24,935 nucleotides of DNA from Syntrophomonas sp. UBA4922 (GCA_002398825.1 DHBS01000015.1:26478-51412), one strand, 5' to 3'; positions 1 through 8,474 are shown, numbered from the stretch's first letter. Translations and numbers: made by a program. Notes: generated by a model from the letters alone, not told the origin.

Positions 1-837
1 GAGTACTGGCAGGCCGGGCTTGAACTGTTAGGGGCGCCCGGACCCTGGGCGGACGCCGAGATCATCAATATCGCGGTCCGCCTCTTGCGCGACCTGGGTC
101 TGACCCGGTTTAAAATCAGTATAAACCAGATAGGGATTTTTAATGCCTTGCTGGATGATAAAGCCTTATCAAGCGCAGAGCGCGAACAGATCCGTACCCT
201 GGTAGAGAGCAAAGACCTGGTGGAGCTGAACCGGATCCTGGAAAATATGCGGGTAGAGGACGGATTGAAAGAGGCCATCGCCAGCCTGCCTGTTCTTCAT
301 GGCGGGCTGGAGGTCATAAAACGCATTCCCTATATAGAACGGAACCGGGCGGCTTCAGCTGCGGTTCAAGAATTGCTGCAGGTCTATGATGCCCTGGGAC
401 ACTACGGGGTGCTGGATGATATTGTGATCGATCTCGGTGTGCTGCGCCGCCTGGACTATTATACCGGATTGGTTTTTGAGGGTTATTCTCCGGATTTAGG
501 CTATGGTCTCCTGGGAGGGGGCCGCTATGACCGTTTATTGGAGCAATTCGGCTTTTCCTGCCCGGCTACCGGTTTTGCGGTGGGAATTGACCGTTTGGCC
601 CTGGTCTTGAAATGCCGTGAGCCGGAGCCCCATCATTATCTGGTGGGTGGAACTGATCCGGGGCAGGTCTTGAAACGTTGCGGAGAACTGCGCCAGGCCG
701 GGTTTGTGGTTGAGATGGATGTACTGGGGCGCAGCCGGGAAACCCTCCGCGAGGTGGTCGAGTCCAGGGAAAACTGGAGCCTGGAGTACCTCCATGACCA
801 GGACCGTTTAGAAGTGACATCAGGACGGGGGGATTAA
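1..837 (+). CDS. hisZ: ATP phosphoribosyltransferase regulatory subunit HisZ (5' truncated)
   Basis: This is a catalytically dead histidyl-tRNA synthetase paralogue that forms the regulatory half of ATP phosphoribosyltransferase with short-form HisG, the first enzyme of histidine synthesis. The frame is open from base 1, so the N-terminus lies outside the window; 278 residues remain. Class II synthetase-like stretches are visible: RRLDYYTGLVFEGY, the glycine-rich GLLGGGRYDRLLEQFG and CPATGFAVGIDRL. The gene sits directly before hisG (stop TAA at 835-837, hisG start at 839) and a short-form hisG follows, which favours HisZ over a true HisS. A true HisS would normally carry a longer C-terminal anticodon-binding domain; here only about 70 residues follow the catalytic-like core. 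An ATG or TTG within the visible part (for example 85) is not the true start, because the conserved QAGLELLGA and ADAEII segments lie upstream of it. Confidence 0.9.
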   Translation, partial: EYWQAGLELLGAPGPWADAEIINIAVRLLRDLGLTRFKISINQIGIFNALLDDKALSSAEREQIRTLVESKDLVELNRILENMRVEDGLKEAIASLPVLHGGLEVIKRIPYIERNRAASAAVQELLQVYDALGHYGVLDDIVIDLGVLRRLDYYTGLVFEGYSPDLGYGLLGGGRYDRLLEQFGFSCPATGFAVGIDRLALVLKCREPEPHHYLVGGTDPGQVLKRCGELRQAGFVVEMDVLGRSRETLREVVESRENWSLEYLHDQDRLEVTSGRGD

Positions 838-838
838 C

Positions 839-1492
839 TTGGAACAGCAGTACCTAACGATTGCTTTATCAAAGGGCACTTTGTTGAAACCTACGGTGGC
901 CCTTTTTGGAAAAGCCGGGCTGCCCGCCGAGGGTGTAAACGAAGACAGCCGCAGCATGGTGTTCGACTTTGAAGAGCCCATGATCAGATATATTATGTGC
1001 CGTCCCACCGATGTGCCCACTTATGTGGAACAAGGGGCTGCGGACCTTGGTATCGTGGGAAAAGACGTAATCGTGGAGCAGGGTAAAGATATTTTCGAGA
1101 TGGTTGATCTGCAGTACGGTTACTGCCGCTTTGTGGTGGCGGTGCCGGAAGCCATGCGCTCAGCCAAACTCGCCGACCTCAATTACAAACGGGTAGCCAC
1201 CAAATTCCCGGTGACAGCGGAACGGTTTTTCCGCCAGCAGGGGCTGCAGGTAGAGATTATTGAATTGCACGGCAACATAGAACTGGCCCCTCTGATGGGG
1301 CTCTCGGATATGATCGTGGACATCGTTTCCACGGGCCGCACCCTGCGTGAGAACAACCTAATTGAACTGGTAAAGATAATGGATTCAACTACCCGTTTAA
1401 TCTGCAACCGGGTCAGTTATCGCACCAAATATGAGCTGATTCAACCCTTGATTGATAAACTGCAAACCCTGGTGAAAGGTGGTAATAATTAA
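839..1492 (+). CDS. hisG: ATP phosphoribosyltransferase catalytic subunit, short form HisG
   Basis: HisG joins ATP and PRPP to give phosphoribosyl-ATP, the committed step of histidine synthesis. At 217 residues it is the short form, which lacks the C-terminal regulatory domain and depends on HisZ, encoded just upstream. Family features seen are the N-terminal LTIALSKGTLLKPTVALFGKAG, the AADLGIVGKDVI segment, and the PRPP-loop-like SDMIVDIVSTGRTLRENNL. The start is TTG at 839, one base after the hisZ stop, with a purine-rich AGGACGGGGGGA ribosome binding site ending about 6 bases upstream. The stop TAA (1490-1492) overlaps the hisD ATG by one base, so translation is probably coupled. Confidence 0.95.
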   Translation: MEQQYLTIALSKGTLLKPTVALFGKAGLPAEGVNEDSRSMVFDFEEPMIRYIMCRPTDVPTYVEQGAADLGIVGKDVIVEQGKDIFEMVDLQYGYCRFVVAVPEAMRSAKLADLNYKRVATKFPVTAERFFRQQGLQVEIIELHGNIELAPLMGLSDMIVDIVSTGRTLRENNLIELVKIMDSTTRLICNRVSYRTKYELIQPLIDKLQTLVKGGNN

Positions 1493-2778
1493 TGAAAATT
1501 AAACGGATCACAGCGCAAGACGAAACCCTGCGGCAATTTTTGGCAGCCGGCGAAGAAAGTCTGCAGGGTTACGAAGAACAGGTCAGGGCCATTGCAGAGC
1601 AGATCAAGGCTCGGGGGGATCAGGCCGTATTAGAGTATACTTGCCGCTTCGACGGCCCGGTAGACGAGTCCAATATGCTGGTCAGTGAAGATGAATTCGA
1701 TGAGGCCTATGATCTGGTAGATGATGAATATCTTAATGCGATCCGCAATGCCATCGATAATATCACCGCCTTCCACAATCGCCAGTTGAAGAACTCCTGG
1801 ATGGAACCGGATGAACGCGGCAATATTTTGGGACAATTGCACCGCCCTCTGCAGCGGGTTGGTATATATGTTCCAGGCGGAACCGCCGCCTACCCTTCCT
1901 CGGTGTTAATGAACGCCATTCCGGCCCAGGTGGCCGGTGTGCCCCAAATTGCCATGGTCAGTCCTCCGGACAGCAAGGGGAAAATGAACCCCTATACCCT
2001 GGTGGCGGCCTATGAGCTGGGTCTGGAAGAAGTCTACAAAATGGGGGGCGCTCAGGCTATTTTCGCTCTGGCCTGGGGAACCGGGAAGGTGCCCAAGGTC
2101 GATCTCATCAGCGGCCCCGGCAACATCTATGTAACCCTGGCCAAGAAGATGGTCTATGGGGATGTAAATATAGACATGCTGGCCGGACCCAGTGAGATTC
2201 TCATCATAGCTGACCAGCAGGCCGACCCGGCCTATGTGGCCGCCGACCTCATGTCGCAAGCCGAGCATGATGTTCTGGCTCGCAGCATTCTGGTCACACC
2301 GGATGCCGCCCTGCTGGATAAAGTGGAATCAGAGTTGGAGCGGCAGGTGATGAAACTGTCGCGGCGTGACATGATACTGGAGGCGCTGGAGAGAAACGGG
2401 GCGTTTATCATCACCCACGATATCCAGGAAGCCTGTGAAGTCGCCAATCTCATCGCTCCCGAGCATCTGGAATTGATGGTTGAGGCTCCTTTTGATCTGA
2501 TCAGCCTGATACATCATGCGGGAGCAATATTTATGGGCAAGTATACCCCGGAGCCGGTAGGCGATTATTTTGCCGGGCCCAACCACATACTGCCCACCGG
2601 AGGTACAGCGCGCTTTTACTCCCCGGTGACAGTCGATACATTTACCAAGACTTCCAGCTTGATATACTACTCCCGCCAGGGTATCCAAGAAGATGCCGAC
2701 CACATTATTAAACTGGCCACAGTTGAGGGACTGACGGCACATGCCAATTCGGTAAGGGTGAGGAAAGGGAGTGATTGA
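1492..2778 (+). CDS. hisD: Histidinol dehydrogenase
   Basis: HisD carries out the last two steps of histidine synthesis, the NAD-dependent oxidation of L-histidinol to L-histidine. The protein has 428 residues, a normal family length. Hallmarks are VGIYVPGGTAAYPSSVLMNAIPA, the MGGAQAIFALAWGT loop, SGPGNIYVTLAKK, LAGPSEILIIAD, SQAEHD (zinc-binding region), APEHLEL and the NHILPTGGTARF signature. The ATG at 1492 overlaps the hisG stop and has the GGTGG/GGTAA-rich end of hisG as its ribosome binding region. hisB follows two bases after the stop. Nothing unusual is seen in the active-site motifs. Confidence 0.97.
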   Translation: MKIKRITAQDETLRQFLAAGEESLQGYEEQVRAIAEQIKARGDQAVLEYTCRFDGPVDESNMLVSEDEFDEAYDLVDDEYLNAIRNAIDNITAFHNRQLKNSWMEPDERGNILGQLHRPLQRVGIYVPGGTAAYPSSVLMNAIPAQVAGVPQIAMVSPPDSKGKMNPYTLVAAYELGLEEVYKMGGAQAIFALAWGTGKVPKVDLISGPGNIYVTLAKKMVYGDVNIDMLAGPSEILIIADQQADPAYVAADLMSQAEHDVLARSILVTPDAALLDKVESELERQVMKLSRRDMILEALERNGAFIITHDIQEACEVANLIAPEHLELMVEAPFDLISLIHHAGAIFMGKYTPEPVGDYFAGPNHILPTGGTARFYSPVTVDTFTKTSSLIYYSRQGIQEDADHIIKLATVEGLTAHANSVRVRKGSD

Positions 2779-2780
2779 TT

Positions 2781-3374
2781 ATGGAAACTGTCAGGTCGGC
2801 CGAAGTGTTGAGAAAAACCAGCGAAACCGAGATTTTGCTGCAATTGGAGCTGGATGGAACCGGCAAGCATCAGGTGGATACAGAAATTCCCTTTTTCAGC
2901 CATATGCTGACCCTTTTTGCAGCCCACAGCCTGTGCGACCTGAAGGTGGCAGCCCGTGGCGATCTGGAAGTGGACGATCATCACTCGGTGGAGGATATAG
3001 GAATTTGTCTGGGGCAGGCCATCGCCCAGGCTATCGGCGCCAAACAGGGCATCAACCGTTACGGGGAAGCGACCGTGCCTATGGATGAAGCCCTGGTGAG
3101 GGTGGTTCTGGATCTTTCGGGGCGGGCCTGCCTGGTCTATGATGTAAGCCTGAACCGGTCCCAGATTGGACCTTTTGCCACTGAAAACGTGGCCGAGTTC
3201 TTTCGCGCGGTAGCCAACCACGCCGGCATGAATATACATATTGACCTTATCCGCGGGTCCAACAGCCATCATATAATCGAAGCGGTTTTCAAGGCTTTTG
3301 CCCGTGCATTTAAAGCCGCTATAACCCGCGAACCCCGAATAGAAGGGGTCTGGTCTACTAAAGGCAAACTGTAA
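2781..3374 (+). CDS. hisB: Imidazoleglycerol-phosphate dehydratase
   Basis: HisB dehydrates imidazole glycerol phosphate to imidazole acetol phosphate. The protein has 197 residues and is monofunctional, without the phosphatase domain found in enterobacteria. Metal-binding motifs are clear: HMLTLFAAHS, EVDDHHSVEDIGI near residues 60-72, and the C-terminal NHAGMNIHIDLIRGSNSHHIIEAVFKA. A TTG at 2775 is in frame, but the ATG at 2781 is preferred: GGAAAGGGAG ends about 9 bases before it, and the protein then begins METVRSAEVLRKTSETEI as expected. A 32-base gap separates the stop from hisH. A separate histidinol phosphatase and the aminotransferase HisC are not in this window. Confidence 0.95.
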   Translation: METVRSAEVLRKTSETEILLQLELDGTGKHQVDTEIPFFSHMLTLFAAHSLCDLKVAARGDLEVDDHHSVEDIGICLGQAIAQAIGAKQGINRYGEATVPMDEALVRVVLDLSGRACLVYDVSLNRSQIGPFATENVAEFFRAVANHAGMNIHIDLIRGSNSHHIIEAVFKAFARAFKAAITREPRIEGVWSTKGKL

Positions 3375-3406
3375 TAATCGGCGTATATTCTACAGGGGAT
3401 GAGACT

Positions 3407-4012
3407 TTGATAACGATAATCGATTACGGCATGGGCAATCTGGGCAGTGTGCAGAATGCCCTGCACAAGTTGGGCTACAACTCGGAAATCAGCAGCGAAC
3501 CCGGCAAGGTGATGGGGGCTTCCAAAGTGATCCTGCCCGGTGTAGGGGCTTTTGAGGATGCCATGGCAAACCTCACCGGCAAAGGGCTGGCTGATGCGCT
3601 CAAAGAGGTGGCAGCCCGGGAGGTGCCATTGCTGGGCATCTGTTTGGGGATGCAGCTGTTTTGCGAAGTAAGCGAAGAAAATGGGGTGCATCAGGGTTTG
3701 AACCTGGTTCCCGGGCGGGTTACGCGCTTTCAATTGCCCTCCAGTTACAAGGTGCCGCATATGGGGTGGAATCAAGTCGAACCGGTTGCTGACAGCAGGT
3801 TGTTTGCGGGTATCGACGCCGATAGCCATTTCTATTTTGTGCACTCTTACCATGTTAATCCCGGGGAGCCCAAATGGGTGGGAGCCTACTGTCAGTACGG
3901 CTACGATTTTGTATGCGCCCTGGAGCACCATAACCTGTTCGCAACCCAGTTTCATCCCGAGAAATCCGGGGAATTGGGCTTGAGGCTTTTACATAATTTC
4001 GCCCGGCTGTAG
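3407..4012 (+). CDS. hisH: Imidazole glycerol phosphate synthase, glutaminase subunit HisH
   Basis: HisH is a class I glutamine amidotransferase that hydrolyses glutamine and channels ammonia to HisF. The protein has 201 residues. The catalytic triad can be placed: Cys79 in LLGICLGMQ, His183 and Glu185 in ATQFHPEKSG. The N-terminus ITIIDYGMGNLGSVQNAL and the oxyanion region VILPGVGAFEDAM are typical. The start is TTG at 3407, with a GGGGATGAG ribosome binding region upstream; a later start would remove the conserved IIDYGMGN strand. The partner HisF is encoded two genes downstream. Confidence 0.96.
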   Translation: MITIIDYGMGNLGSVQNALHKLGYNSEISSEPGKVMGASKVILPGVGAFEDAMANLTGKGLADALKEVAAREVPLLGICLGMQLFCEVSEENGVHQGLNLVPGRVTRFQLPSSYKVPHMGWNQVEPVADSRLFAGIDADSHFYFVHSYHVNPGEPKWVGAYCQYGYDFVCALEHHNLFATQFHPEKSGELGLRLLHNFARL

Positions 4013-4115
4013 CGGTAATAAACAACCCCGGCCGGAGGTCTTCTTATTGCGGATTAAGGGAAGGCCGGCAGGGCTGTTCAGATATAATAATGACTGGCAG
4101 CGGAGGTTTAGAGTG

Positions 4116-4850
4116 ATGATGATATATCCGGCCATCGACTTGAAAGATGGCCACTGTGTTCGCTTGGTTGAGGGGCGAGCCGATCAAAAAACAGTTTATT
4201 CCAGCGACCCCGGGCAGGTAGCCCGGGATTTTCAGGCGGCTGGAGCAGGCTATCTGCATATAGTCGACCTGGATGGGGCTTTTGAAGGCCTGCCTAAGAA
4301 CCGGGCTGCCATCCGGGCTGTTGCTGCAGGGGTTGAAATCCCTTTTCAGGTGGGCGGCGGCCTGCGCGGCATAAAGGATGTGGAGCAGACCCTGAGTCTG
4401 GGGGCAGCGCGGGTTATTATTGGAACCAGGGCTGTGACCAGTCCCGATTTCGTTAAGGAATTATTGGATAGGTTCGGTCCGGAACGCATCGTCCTGGGAA
4501 TAGACGCCCGGGATGGCAAGGTGGCGGTGCAGGGCTGGGTTCAAGTCTCTGATCTCGATGCGGTGGAATTCGGTCAAAGCATGCATGCCCTGGGTATTCG
4601 CACTGCGGTCTATACCGACATCAGCCGGGACGGAAAGCTTAACGGCCCTAATGTAGAGGCCATCAGAATCATGCTGGAACAGACCGGGCTGCGTATCATC
4701 GCTTCCGGGGGCGTTTCCAGTCTGGAAAATATCAAGGCCCTGCAGGCCCTGACCCCTTGGGGAATGGATGGCGCCATAGTAGGCAAGGCTTTATATGACG
4801 GCAAACTGGATCTGGGCCAGGCGCTGGCTCTGGCCAGGGCAGGCGCTTAG
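4116..4850 (+). CDS. hisA: ProFAR isomerase HisA
   Basis: HisA is a TIM-barrel isomerase that converts ProFAR to PRFAR by an Amadori rearrangement. With the start at ATG 4116 it has 244 residues. The usual N-terminus IYPAIDLKDGHCVRL follows, placing the catalytic aspartates at Asp8 and Asp130 (GIDARDG), with a TDISRDG motif near residue 168. The frame is open further upstream to a TTG at 4047, but that extension has no family counterpart. GGAGG at 4102-4106 lies 9 bases before 4116; GTG 4113 and ATG 4119 are close alternatives. The roughly 100-base gap after hisH contains an inverted repeat (CCGGCC 4029-4034 with GGCCGG around 4062) and a TATAAT at 4083 without a good -35, so an internal promoter is not supported. 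Confidence 0.95.
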   Translation: MMIYPAIDLKDGHCVRLVEGRADQKTVYSSDPGQVARDFQAAGAGYLHIVDLDGAFEGLPKNRAAIRAVAAGVEIPFQVGGGLRGIKDVEQTLSLGAARVIIGTRAVTSPDFVKELLDRFGPERIVLGIDARDGKVAVQGWVQVSDLDAVEFGQSMHALGIRTAVYTDISRDGKLNGPNVEAIRIMLEQTGLRIIASGGVSSLENIKALQALTPWGMDGAIVGKALYDGKLDLGQALALARAGA

Positions 4851-4863
4851 AGGGGGATTGGAG

Positions 4864-5628
4864 ATGCTGGCAAAAAGGATTATCCCCTGTCTTGATGTTC
4901 ACCAGGGCAGGGTGGTTAAAGGCATAAACTTCGTTGACCTGCGGGATGCCGGTGATCCGGTCAAGTTAGCCGCCTTCTATGATAAGGAAGGCGCCGATGA
5001 ACTGGTTTTCCTGGACATCAGTGCTTCCCATGAACAGCGCAAAACCATGATTGAAGTGGTCAGGAATACCGCCCGGGAGGTGTTTATCCCCTTTGCCGTG
5101 GGCGGCGGCATCAGCAGTATCGATGATATACGCAGCCTGCTGACGGCCGGAGCTGATAAGGTGTCGATCAATTCGGCCGCAGTACGCGATCCGGGTCTGA
5201 TTTCAGATGGGGCGCGGCGTTTTGGCAGCCAGTGCATAGTGGTGGCCATCGATGCCCGCCGCCGCAGCGAGGCGGAAGGCTGGGAGGTCTTCATCAACGG
5301 CGGTAAAATACCGACCGGGATGGATGCGCTGCAATGGGCCAGACAGGTTGAAGCCCTTGGCGCTGGAGAGATCCTCCTGACCAGCATGGATAAAGACGGC
5401 ACCAAGGACGGTTATGACCTGGAATTGACAGCCGCCATCAGCGACCATGCCGGGATACCGGTCATCGCTTCGGGGGGCGCCGGCAATCTGGAGCACCTTT
5501 ACGAGGCCGTGCATGACGGACACGCCGATGCGGTGTTATGCGCTTCCATTTTTCACTATCGTGAATATACCATAAGAGAGGCCAAACAATTCTTGAGGGA
5601 CAAAGGAGTTGCAGTACGAAATGATTGA
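4864..5628 (+). CDS. hisF: Imidazole glycerol phosphate synthase, cyclase subunit HisF
   Basis: HisF is the TIM-barrel cyclase that uses ammonia from HisH to convert PRFAR to imidazole glycerol phosphate and AICAR. The protein has 254 residues. Catalytic Asp11 (IIPCLDVHQGRVVKG) and Asp130 (VVAIDARR) are present, as are the phosphate-binding GGGI and ASGGAGN loops and the TSMDKDGTKDGYD segment. ATG 4864 is chosen over an upstream in-frame ATG at 4795, which would overlap hisA and add residues absent from the family. AGAGGGGG precedes it. The gene is paralogous to hisA, as usual. The 3' end overlaps hisIE by 8 bases. Confidence 0.97.
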   Translation: MLAKRIIPCLDVHQGRVVKGINFVDLRDAGDPVKLAAFYDKEGADELVFLDISASHEQRKTMIEVVRNTAREVFIPFAVGGGISSIDDIRSLLTAGADKVSINSAAVRDPGLISDGARRFGSQCIVVAIDARRRSEAEGWEVFINGGKIPTGMDALQWARQVEALGAGEILLTSMDKDGTKDGYDLELTAAISDHAGIPVIASGGAGNLEHLYEAVHDGHADAVLCASIFHYREYTIREAKQFLRDKGVAVRND

Positions 5629-6274
5629 GCAGATCAACTTTGAAAAACAAGGCGGCCTGGTGCCGGCCGTGATTCAGGACGCCACAACCGGTCAGGTGTT
5701 AATGGTGGCCTATATGAACGAAACCGCCCTGCAGAAGACCTTGGATACGGGAAAAACCTGGTTCTTCTCCCGCAGCCGGCAGCGTTTATGGATGAAGGGC
5801 GAGACTTCCGGCCATGTACAGGAGGTCGAAGAAATCCTCTTTGACTGCGATCAGGATTGCCTGTTGATAACAGTCCGTCAGATCGGCGCGGCTTGCCATA
5901 CCGGGCATTATAGCTGCTTCTACCGCAATATTGAGGGAGAAGAAGTGTTATCCCAGGTTTTCAATGTGGAGGAATGGTTTCGCCCTGGTTTGGAAGGCCC
6001 CGGGGTGCTTTTTGAATTAATTGACGTGATTCGCGAACGGCAGCTTACCATGCCGGAAAACTCCTATACCAGCTATCTGTTCAGTAAAGGTCTGGATAAA
6101 ATCCTCAAAAAGATCGGCGAGGAAAGCGCCGAGGTCATCATCGCCGCCAAAAACCGGGAAAAAACCGAAGTAGTATACGAAGCCGCAGATTTAATATACC
6201 ATCTCCTGGTCCTGCTGGTGGAGCAGGGAGTAGAATTGAGCGACGTTTTTGCCGAACTGAGGTCACGGCGTTAA
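5621..6274 (+). CDS. hisIE: Bifunctional phosphoribosyl-AMP cyclohydrolase / phosphoribosyl-ATP pyrophosphatase
   Basis: This fusion carries out steps two and three of histidine synthesis. The HisI part (about residues 10-110) has the QVLMVAYMNETAL start, the WFFSRSRQRLWMKGETSGH segment, the DCDQDCLL metal site and the zinc ligand region GAACHTGHYSCFY. The HisE part (about 125-215) is an all-helical MazG-like pyrophosphatase with KILKKIGEESAEVIIAAKN and YEAADLIYHLLVLL. ATG 5621 is preferred to the in-frame TTG 5609, because AAAGGAG (5602-5608) abuts the TTG but lies 12 bases before the ATG. It is the last gene of the operon, and its stop TAA (6272-6274) sits in a TTAA shared with the stop of the convergent gene. 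Confidence 0.96.
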   Translation: MIEQINFEKQGGLVPAVIQDATTGQVLMVAYMNETALQKTLDTGKTWFFSRSRQRLWMKGETSGHVQEVEEILFDCDQDCLLITVRQIGAACHTGHYSCFYRNIEGEEVLSQVFNVEEWFRPGLEGPGVLFELIDVIRERQLTMPENSYTSYLFSKGLDKILKKIGEESAEVIIAAKNREKTEVVYEAADLIYHLLVLLVEQGVELSDVFAELRSRR

Positions 6275-7617
6275 CCAGTCTGTTTGGCTCTATCCGGTTT
6301 AGGCTGGTTTTTTTTGTGTGGATAAATCTTTACTTTTCTAATGCTGTTATCCAGCATTTCTACAACTTCCAGACTTACGTTCTCCAACCCGATGCAGTCG
6401 CCTACCTGTGGGTAGCGGCCCAGGCGTTCCAGTATGAAGCCGGCCAGGGTATTGTAGGATTCATCATCGGTCACCCCGAGGTGAAACCTACCAGCGGCAT
6501 CATCAATATGCATACGCCCGCTGACCAGGTAGGTGCCGTCGGCCTGCTTGACCACCTCAGGCTCTTCAGCATCGAACTCATCCTGAATATCCCCCACCAG
6601 AACCTCCAGAACATTATCCATGGTCACGATACCAGAGGTGCCTCCATATTCGTCAATCACCGCGGCGAGATGCTGGTGATTTTTCTGGAAGTCAGTCAGC
6701 AAGCGATCCAGGGGCATAAATTCCGGAACATACATAATCGGCCGGGATATATCCTGAATGCTGGCTGTGTCCGGATCCATATAGAGCAGGTCCTTGATGT
6801 GGACCAGACCGATCACCCGGTCGGGACTGCCTTCGCAAAGGGGATAACGGGTATGCTGAGTCTGCCGTGCTATCTCAATATTCTCTTTCAACTCCAGGCG
6901 GGTGTCCAGAAATACCACTTCAGTCCGGGGTACCATGATTTCCTCAGCAGTAGTCTCCTCAAACAGAAATACATTCTGTAAAAGCTCCTGTTCATTCTCG
7001 TTGATCTGCCCGCCTCTGAAACTCTCGGCGATGATCATGCGCAATTCTTCACCGCTGTGGGTCATTTCGGCCTCGCTGCTCAACTGAATACCCATCAGGC
7101 GCAAGGTCTGGTTGGCGGTTCCATTGAGCAGCAACACCGCCGGGTAGAAAAGGGTGTAAAACACCCGCATCGGTAAAGCCAGCCATAAAGAAAGGGACTC
7201 GGCCCTTTGTATCGCCAGTGATTTGGGGGCCAATTCCCCGAACACCACATGTAAAAAGGTTATAAATCCGAAAGAGACCACAAAACTGATCGTGTGAGCC
7301 AGAGCCGGTGAAATAAGCCCCCATTTATATAATACCGGGGTCAGCAGGGCGGCCACCGCCGGTTCTCCCAACCAGCCCAAACCCAGACTGGCCAGAGTGA
7401 TTCCCAGCTGGCTGACTGACAGATAAGCATCCAGTTTGTCGATACAATCCTTGGCCAGCCTGGCCTGGCGGTTGCCCTCCTCAGCCAGCTGAGCCAGCCT
7501 GGTGGGACGCACTTTGACAAAGGCAAACTCGGCAGCCACAAAAATACCGTTGAGAACAACCAGCAACAGAGCCAGTGCAATTTTCAGAATAGCGTAAATC
7601 ATTGCAGTGTCTATCAA
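6271..7617 (-). CDS. CNNM/CBS-pair/CorC-HlyC domain membrane protein (hemolysin-C-like, possible ion transporter)
   Basis: The protein has 448 residues with the standard three-part architecture. An N-terminal DUF21/CNNM membrane domain (about 1-200, several hydrophobic helices, including IALALLLVVLNGIFVAAEFAFVKVR and a GELAPKSLAIQRAE motif) is followed by a tandem CBS pair (about 215-340; EEIMVPRTEVVFLD and HLAAVIDEYGGTSGIVTMDNVLE). A C-terminal CorC/HlyC domain comes last (about 355-430; EPEVVKQADGTYLVSGRMHIDDA). Members of this family are linked to magnesium or cobalt efflux or sodium/magnesium exchange, and the hemolysin name is historical; the substrate here is unknown. TTG 7617 is chosen because GAGGT lies 8 bases upstream; ATG 7602 is an alternative. 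The stop overlaps the hisIE stop in a tail-to-tail arrangement. Confidence 0.9.
   Translation of the reverse strand: MIDTAMIYAILKIALALLLVVLNGIFVAAEFAFVKVRPTRLAQLAEEGNRQARLAKDCIDKLDAYLSVSQLGITLASLGLGWLGEPAVAALLTPVLYKWGLISPALAHTISFVVSFGFITFLHVVFGELAPKSLAIQRAESLSLWLALPMRVFYTLFYPAVLLLNGTANQTLRLMGIQLSSEAEMTHSGEELRMIIAESFRGGQINENEQELLQNVFLFEETTAEEIMVPRTEVVFLDTRLELKENIEIARQTQHTRYPLCEGSPDRVIGLVHIKDLLYMDPDTASIQDISRPIMYVPEFMPLDRLLTDFQKNHQHLAAVIDEYGGTSGIVTMDNVLEVLVGDIQDEFDAEEPEVVKQADGTYLVSGRMHIDDAAGRFHLGVTDDESYNTLAGFILERLGRYPQVGDCIGLENVSLEVVEMLDNSIRKVKIYPHKKNQPKPDRAKQTG
6273..6315 (+). terminator. Intrinsic terminator of the his operon, inside the convergent gene
   Basis: AACCAGTCTG (6273-6282) pairs with TAGGCTGGTT (6300-6309), giving a 10-bp stem with two G-U pairs and a 17-base loop. 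A run of eight T (6308-6315) follows. The stem starts within the hisIE stop codon. The whole element lies within the last codons of the minus-strand gene, so it doubles as coding sequence on the other strand. Confidence 0.7.
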
Positions 7618-7719
7618 ATAATAATACCTCGCTTTTAAGCCTCATATTTAATATGTGCCTTCAATAAGGACCTCATGCCCATCGTCCGGCCTGTTTAAAG
7701 CAAATCATCGCTTCTTTAA

Positions 7720-7750
7720 TTGGAAACAGATGACTTAATACCATTATAAA
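7720..7750 (+). promoter_or_regulatory. Possible promoter for the holin-like cluster, with a flanking inverted repeat
   Basis: TTGGAA (7720-7725) and TATAAA (7745-7750) are separated by 19 bases, slightly long for a sigma-A promoter. The -35 overlaps TTAATTGG (7716-7723), which is repeated inverted as CCAATTAA (7762-7769) just past the expected start site. That is an arrangement typical of a repressor operator or a leader hairpin. The leader to the first gene would be about 100 bases. Function is inferred from position only. Confidence 0.35.
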
Positions 7751-7855
7751 GGATAAAACCTCCAATTAATCCATTATTGGCACCAATAACTAAAACAAAG
7801 AATATTTTATTAAAGAAGATGGATAGCTGGTAATTATGAAAGGTGGTGGCAGAAC

Positions 7856-8122
7856 GTGCCGGGTGAGTCATTAGCAGAATACGGTATCGCCTTTTTCGCA
7901 GTGGCGGGCTTGGTTTATCTGTTTGCCCAGATGATCGGTTTGTGGGTTCAGAGAGGAGAAAAGGCCGATATGGCCAAAACGGTCGTCGCGATAACAGAGG
8001 TGATCGAAAATAATACCGAGGCCTTAAACCGACTGGAGAATATGATCGGAGTAACTTTGACCCGGCAGGAAGCCAAGTTGGATGAGTTGGTGGCCTACGC
8101 GCGACGGGAGAAACGGTTATGA
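7856..8122 (+). CDS. Small single-pass membrane protein with a C-terminal helical tail
   Basis: The protein has 88 residues and I do not recognise a named family with confidence. Residues about 9-30 (YGIAFFAVAGLVYLFAQMIG) form one membrane segment. The remaining 55 residues are charged and predicted helical, with heptad-like spacing of hydrophobics (VVAITEVIENNTEALNRLENMI), so a coiled coil is plausible. This layout resembles XhlA/hemolysin-type phage accessory proteins or small holins. The start is GTG 7856 with AAAGGTGGT about 8 bases upstream. Its TGA overlaps the ATG of the next gene (ATGA), so the two are probably translationally coupled and may act together at the membrane. Confidence 0.7.
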   Translation: MPGESLAEYGIAFFAVAGLVYLFAQMIGLWVQRGEKADMAKTVVAITEVIENNTEALNRLENMIGVTLTRQEAKLDELVAYARREKRL

Positions 8123-8424
8123 ACAATAACGGAGCAGAACCCGGGTTAAACGATAAAGTCTGCGTTCCCAGCTTCTATTCACGAGCAGATGAATTCAGTT
8201 TTAAGGATCTCCTGGCGATATTTTTCTCCAGTGGATTTTTCTATATCTGTTATCAGGCTCTGGGCGACCCCCAGGCATTGGAACTGGTAAAAGCAGTCGG
8301 TTATCTGATGGCAGTAATCCTGGGTGGATATTTTGGCCAGGAAATAACCAGTACACTGGTAAAGGAAAAGCTCATGGCGCAGCGTAAGGCAGTATCTTCG
8401 CCAAAGAACGATACAAGGCCATAG
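8119..8424 (+). CDS. Small membrane protein with two predicted membrane helices, holin-like in layout
   Basis: The protein has 101 residues. After a polar N-terminus of about 27 residues come two hydrophobic segments, roughly 28-48 (FKDLLAIFFSSGFFYICYQAL) and 55-75 (ELVKAVGYLMAVILGGYFGQ), then a charged, lysine-rich tail. Two close hairpin helices with a basic tail are the usual plan of class II holins, but no family motif is recognised. It overlaps the preceding gene by four bases and is followed after 50 bases by the LL-H-type holin relative, so the three form a likely operon. Confidence 0.7.
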   Translation: MNNNGAEPGLNDKVCVPSFYSRADEFSFKDLLAIFFSSGFFYICYQALGDPQALELVKAVGYLMAVILGGYFGQEITSTLVKEKLMAQRKAVSSPKNDTRP

Positions 8425-8474
8425 GGCTACCTTTAGCTGTTTTTTAAACGGACTTATTATAAGGAGGGAGTAAA

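Noticed and set aside
4047..4115. Upstream extension of hisA to TTG 4047
   Set aside because: It adds residues without family counterpart, while a ribosome binding site precedes ATG 4116.
4795..4863. Upstream extension of hisF to ATG 4795
   Set aside because: It would overlap hisA by over 50 bases and lacks conservation; ATG 4864 gives the standard N-terminus.
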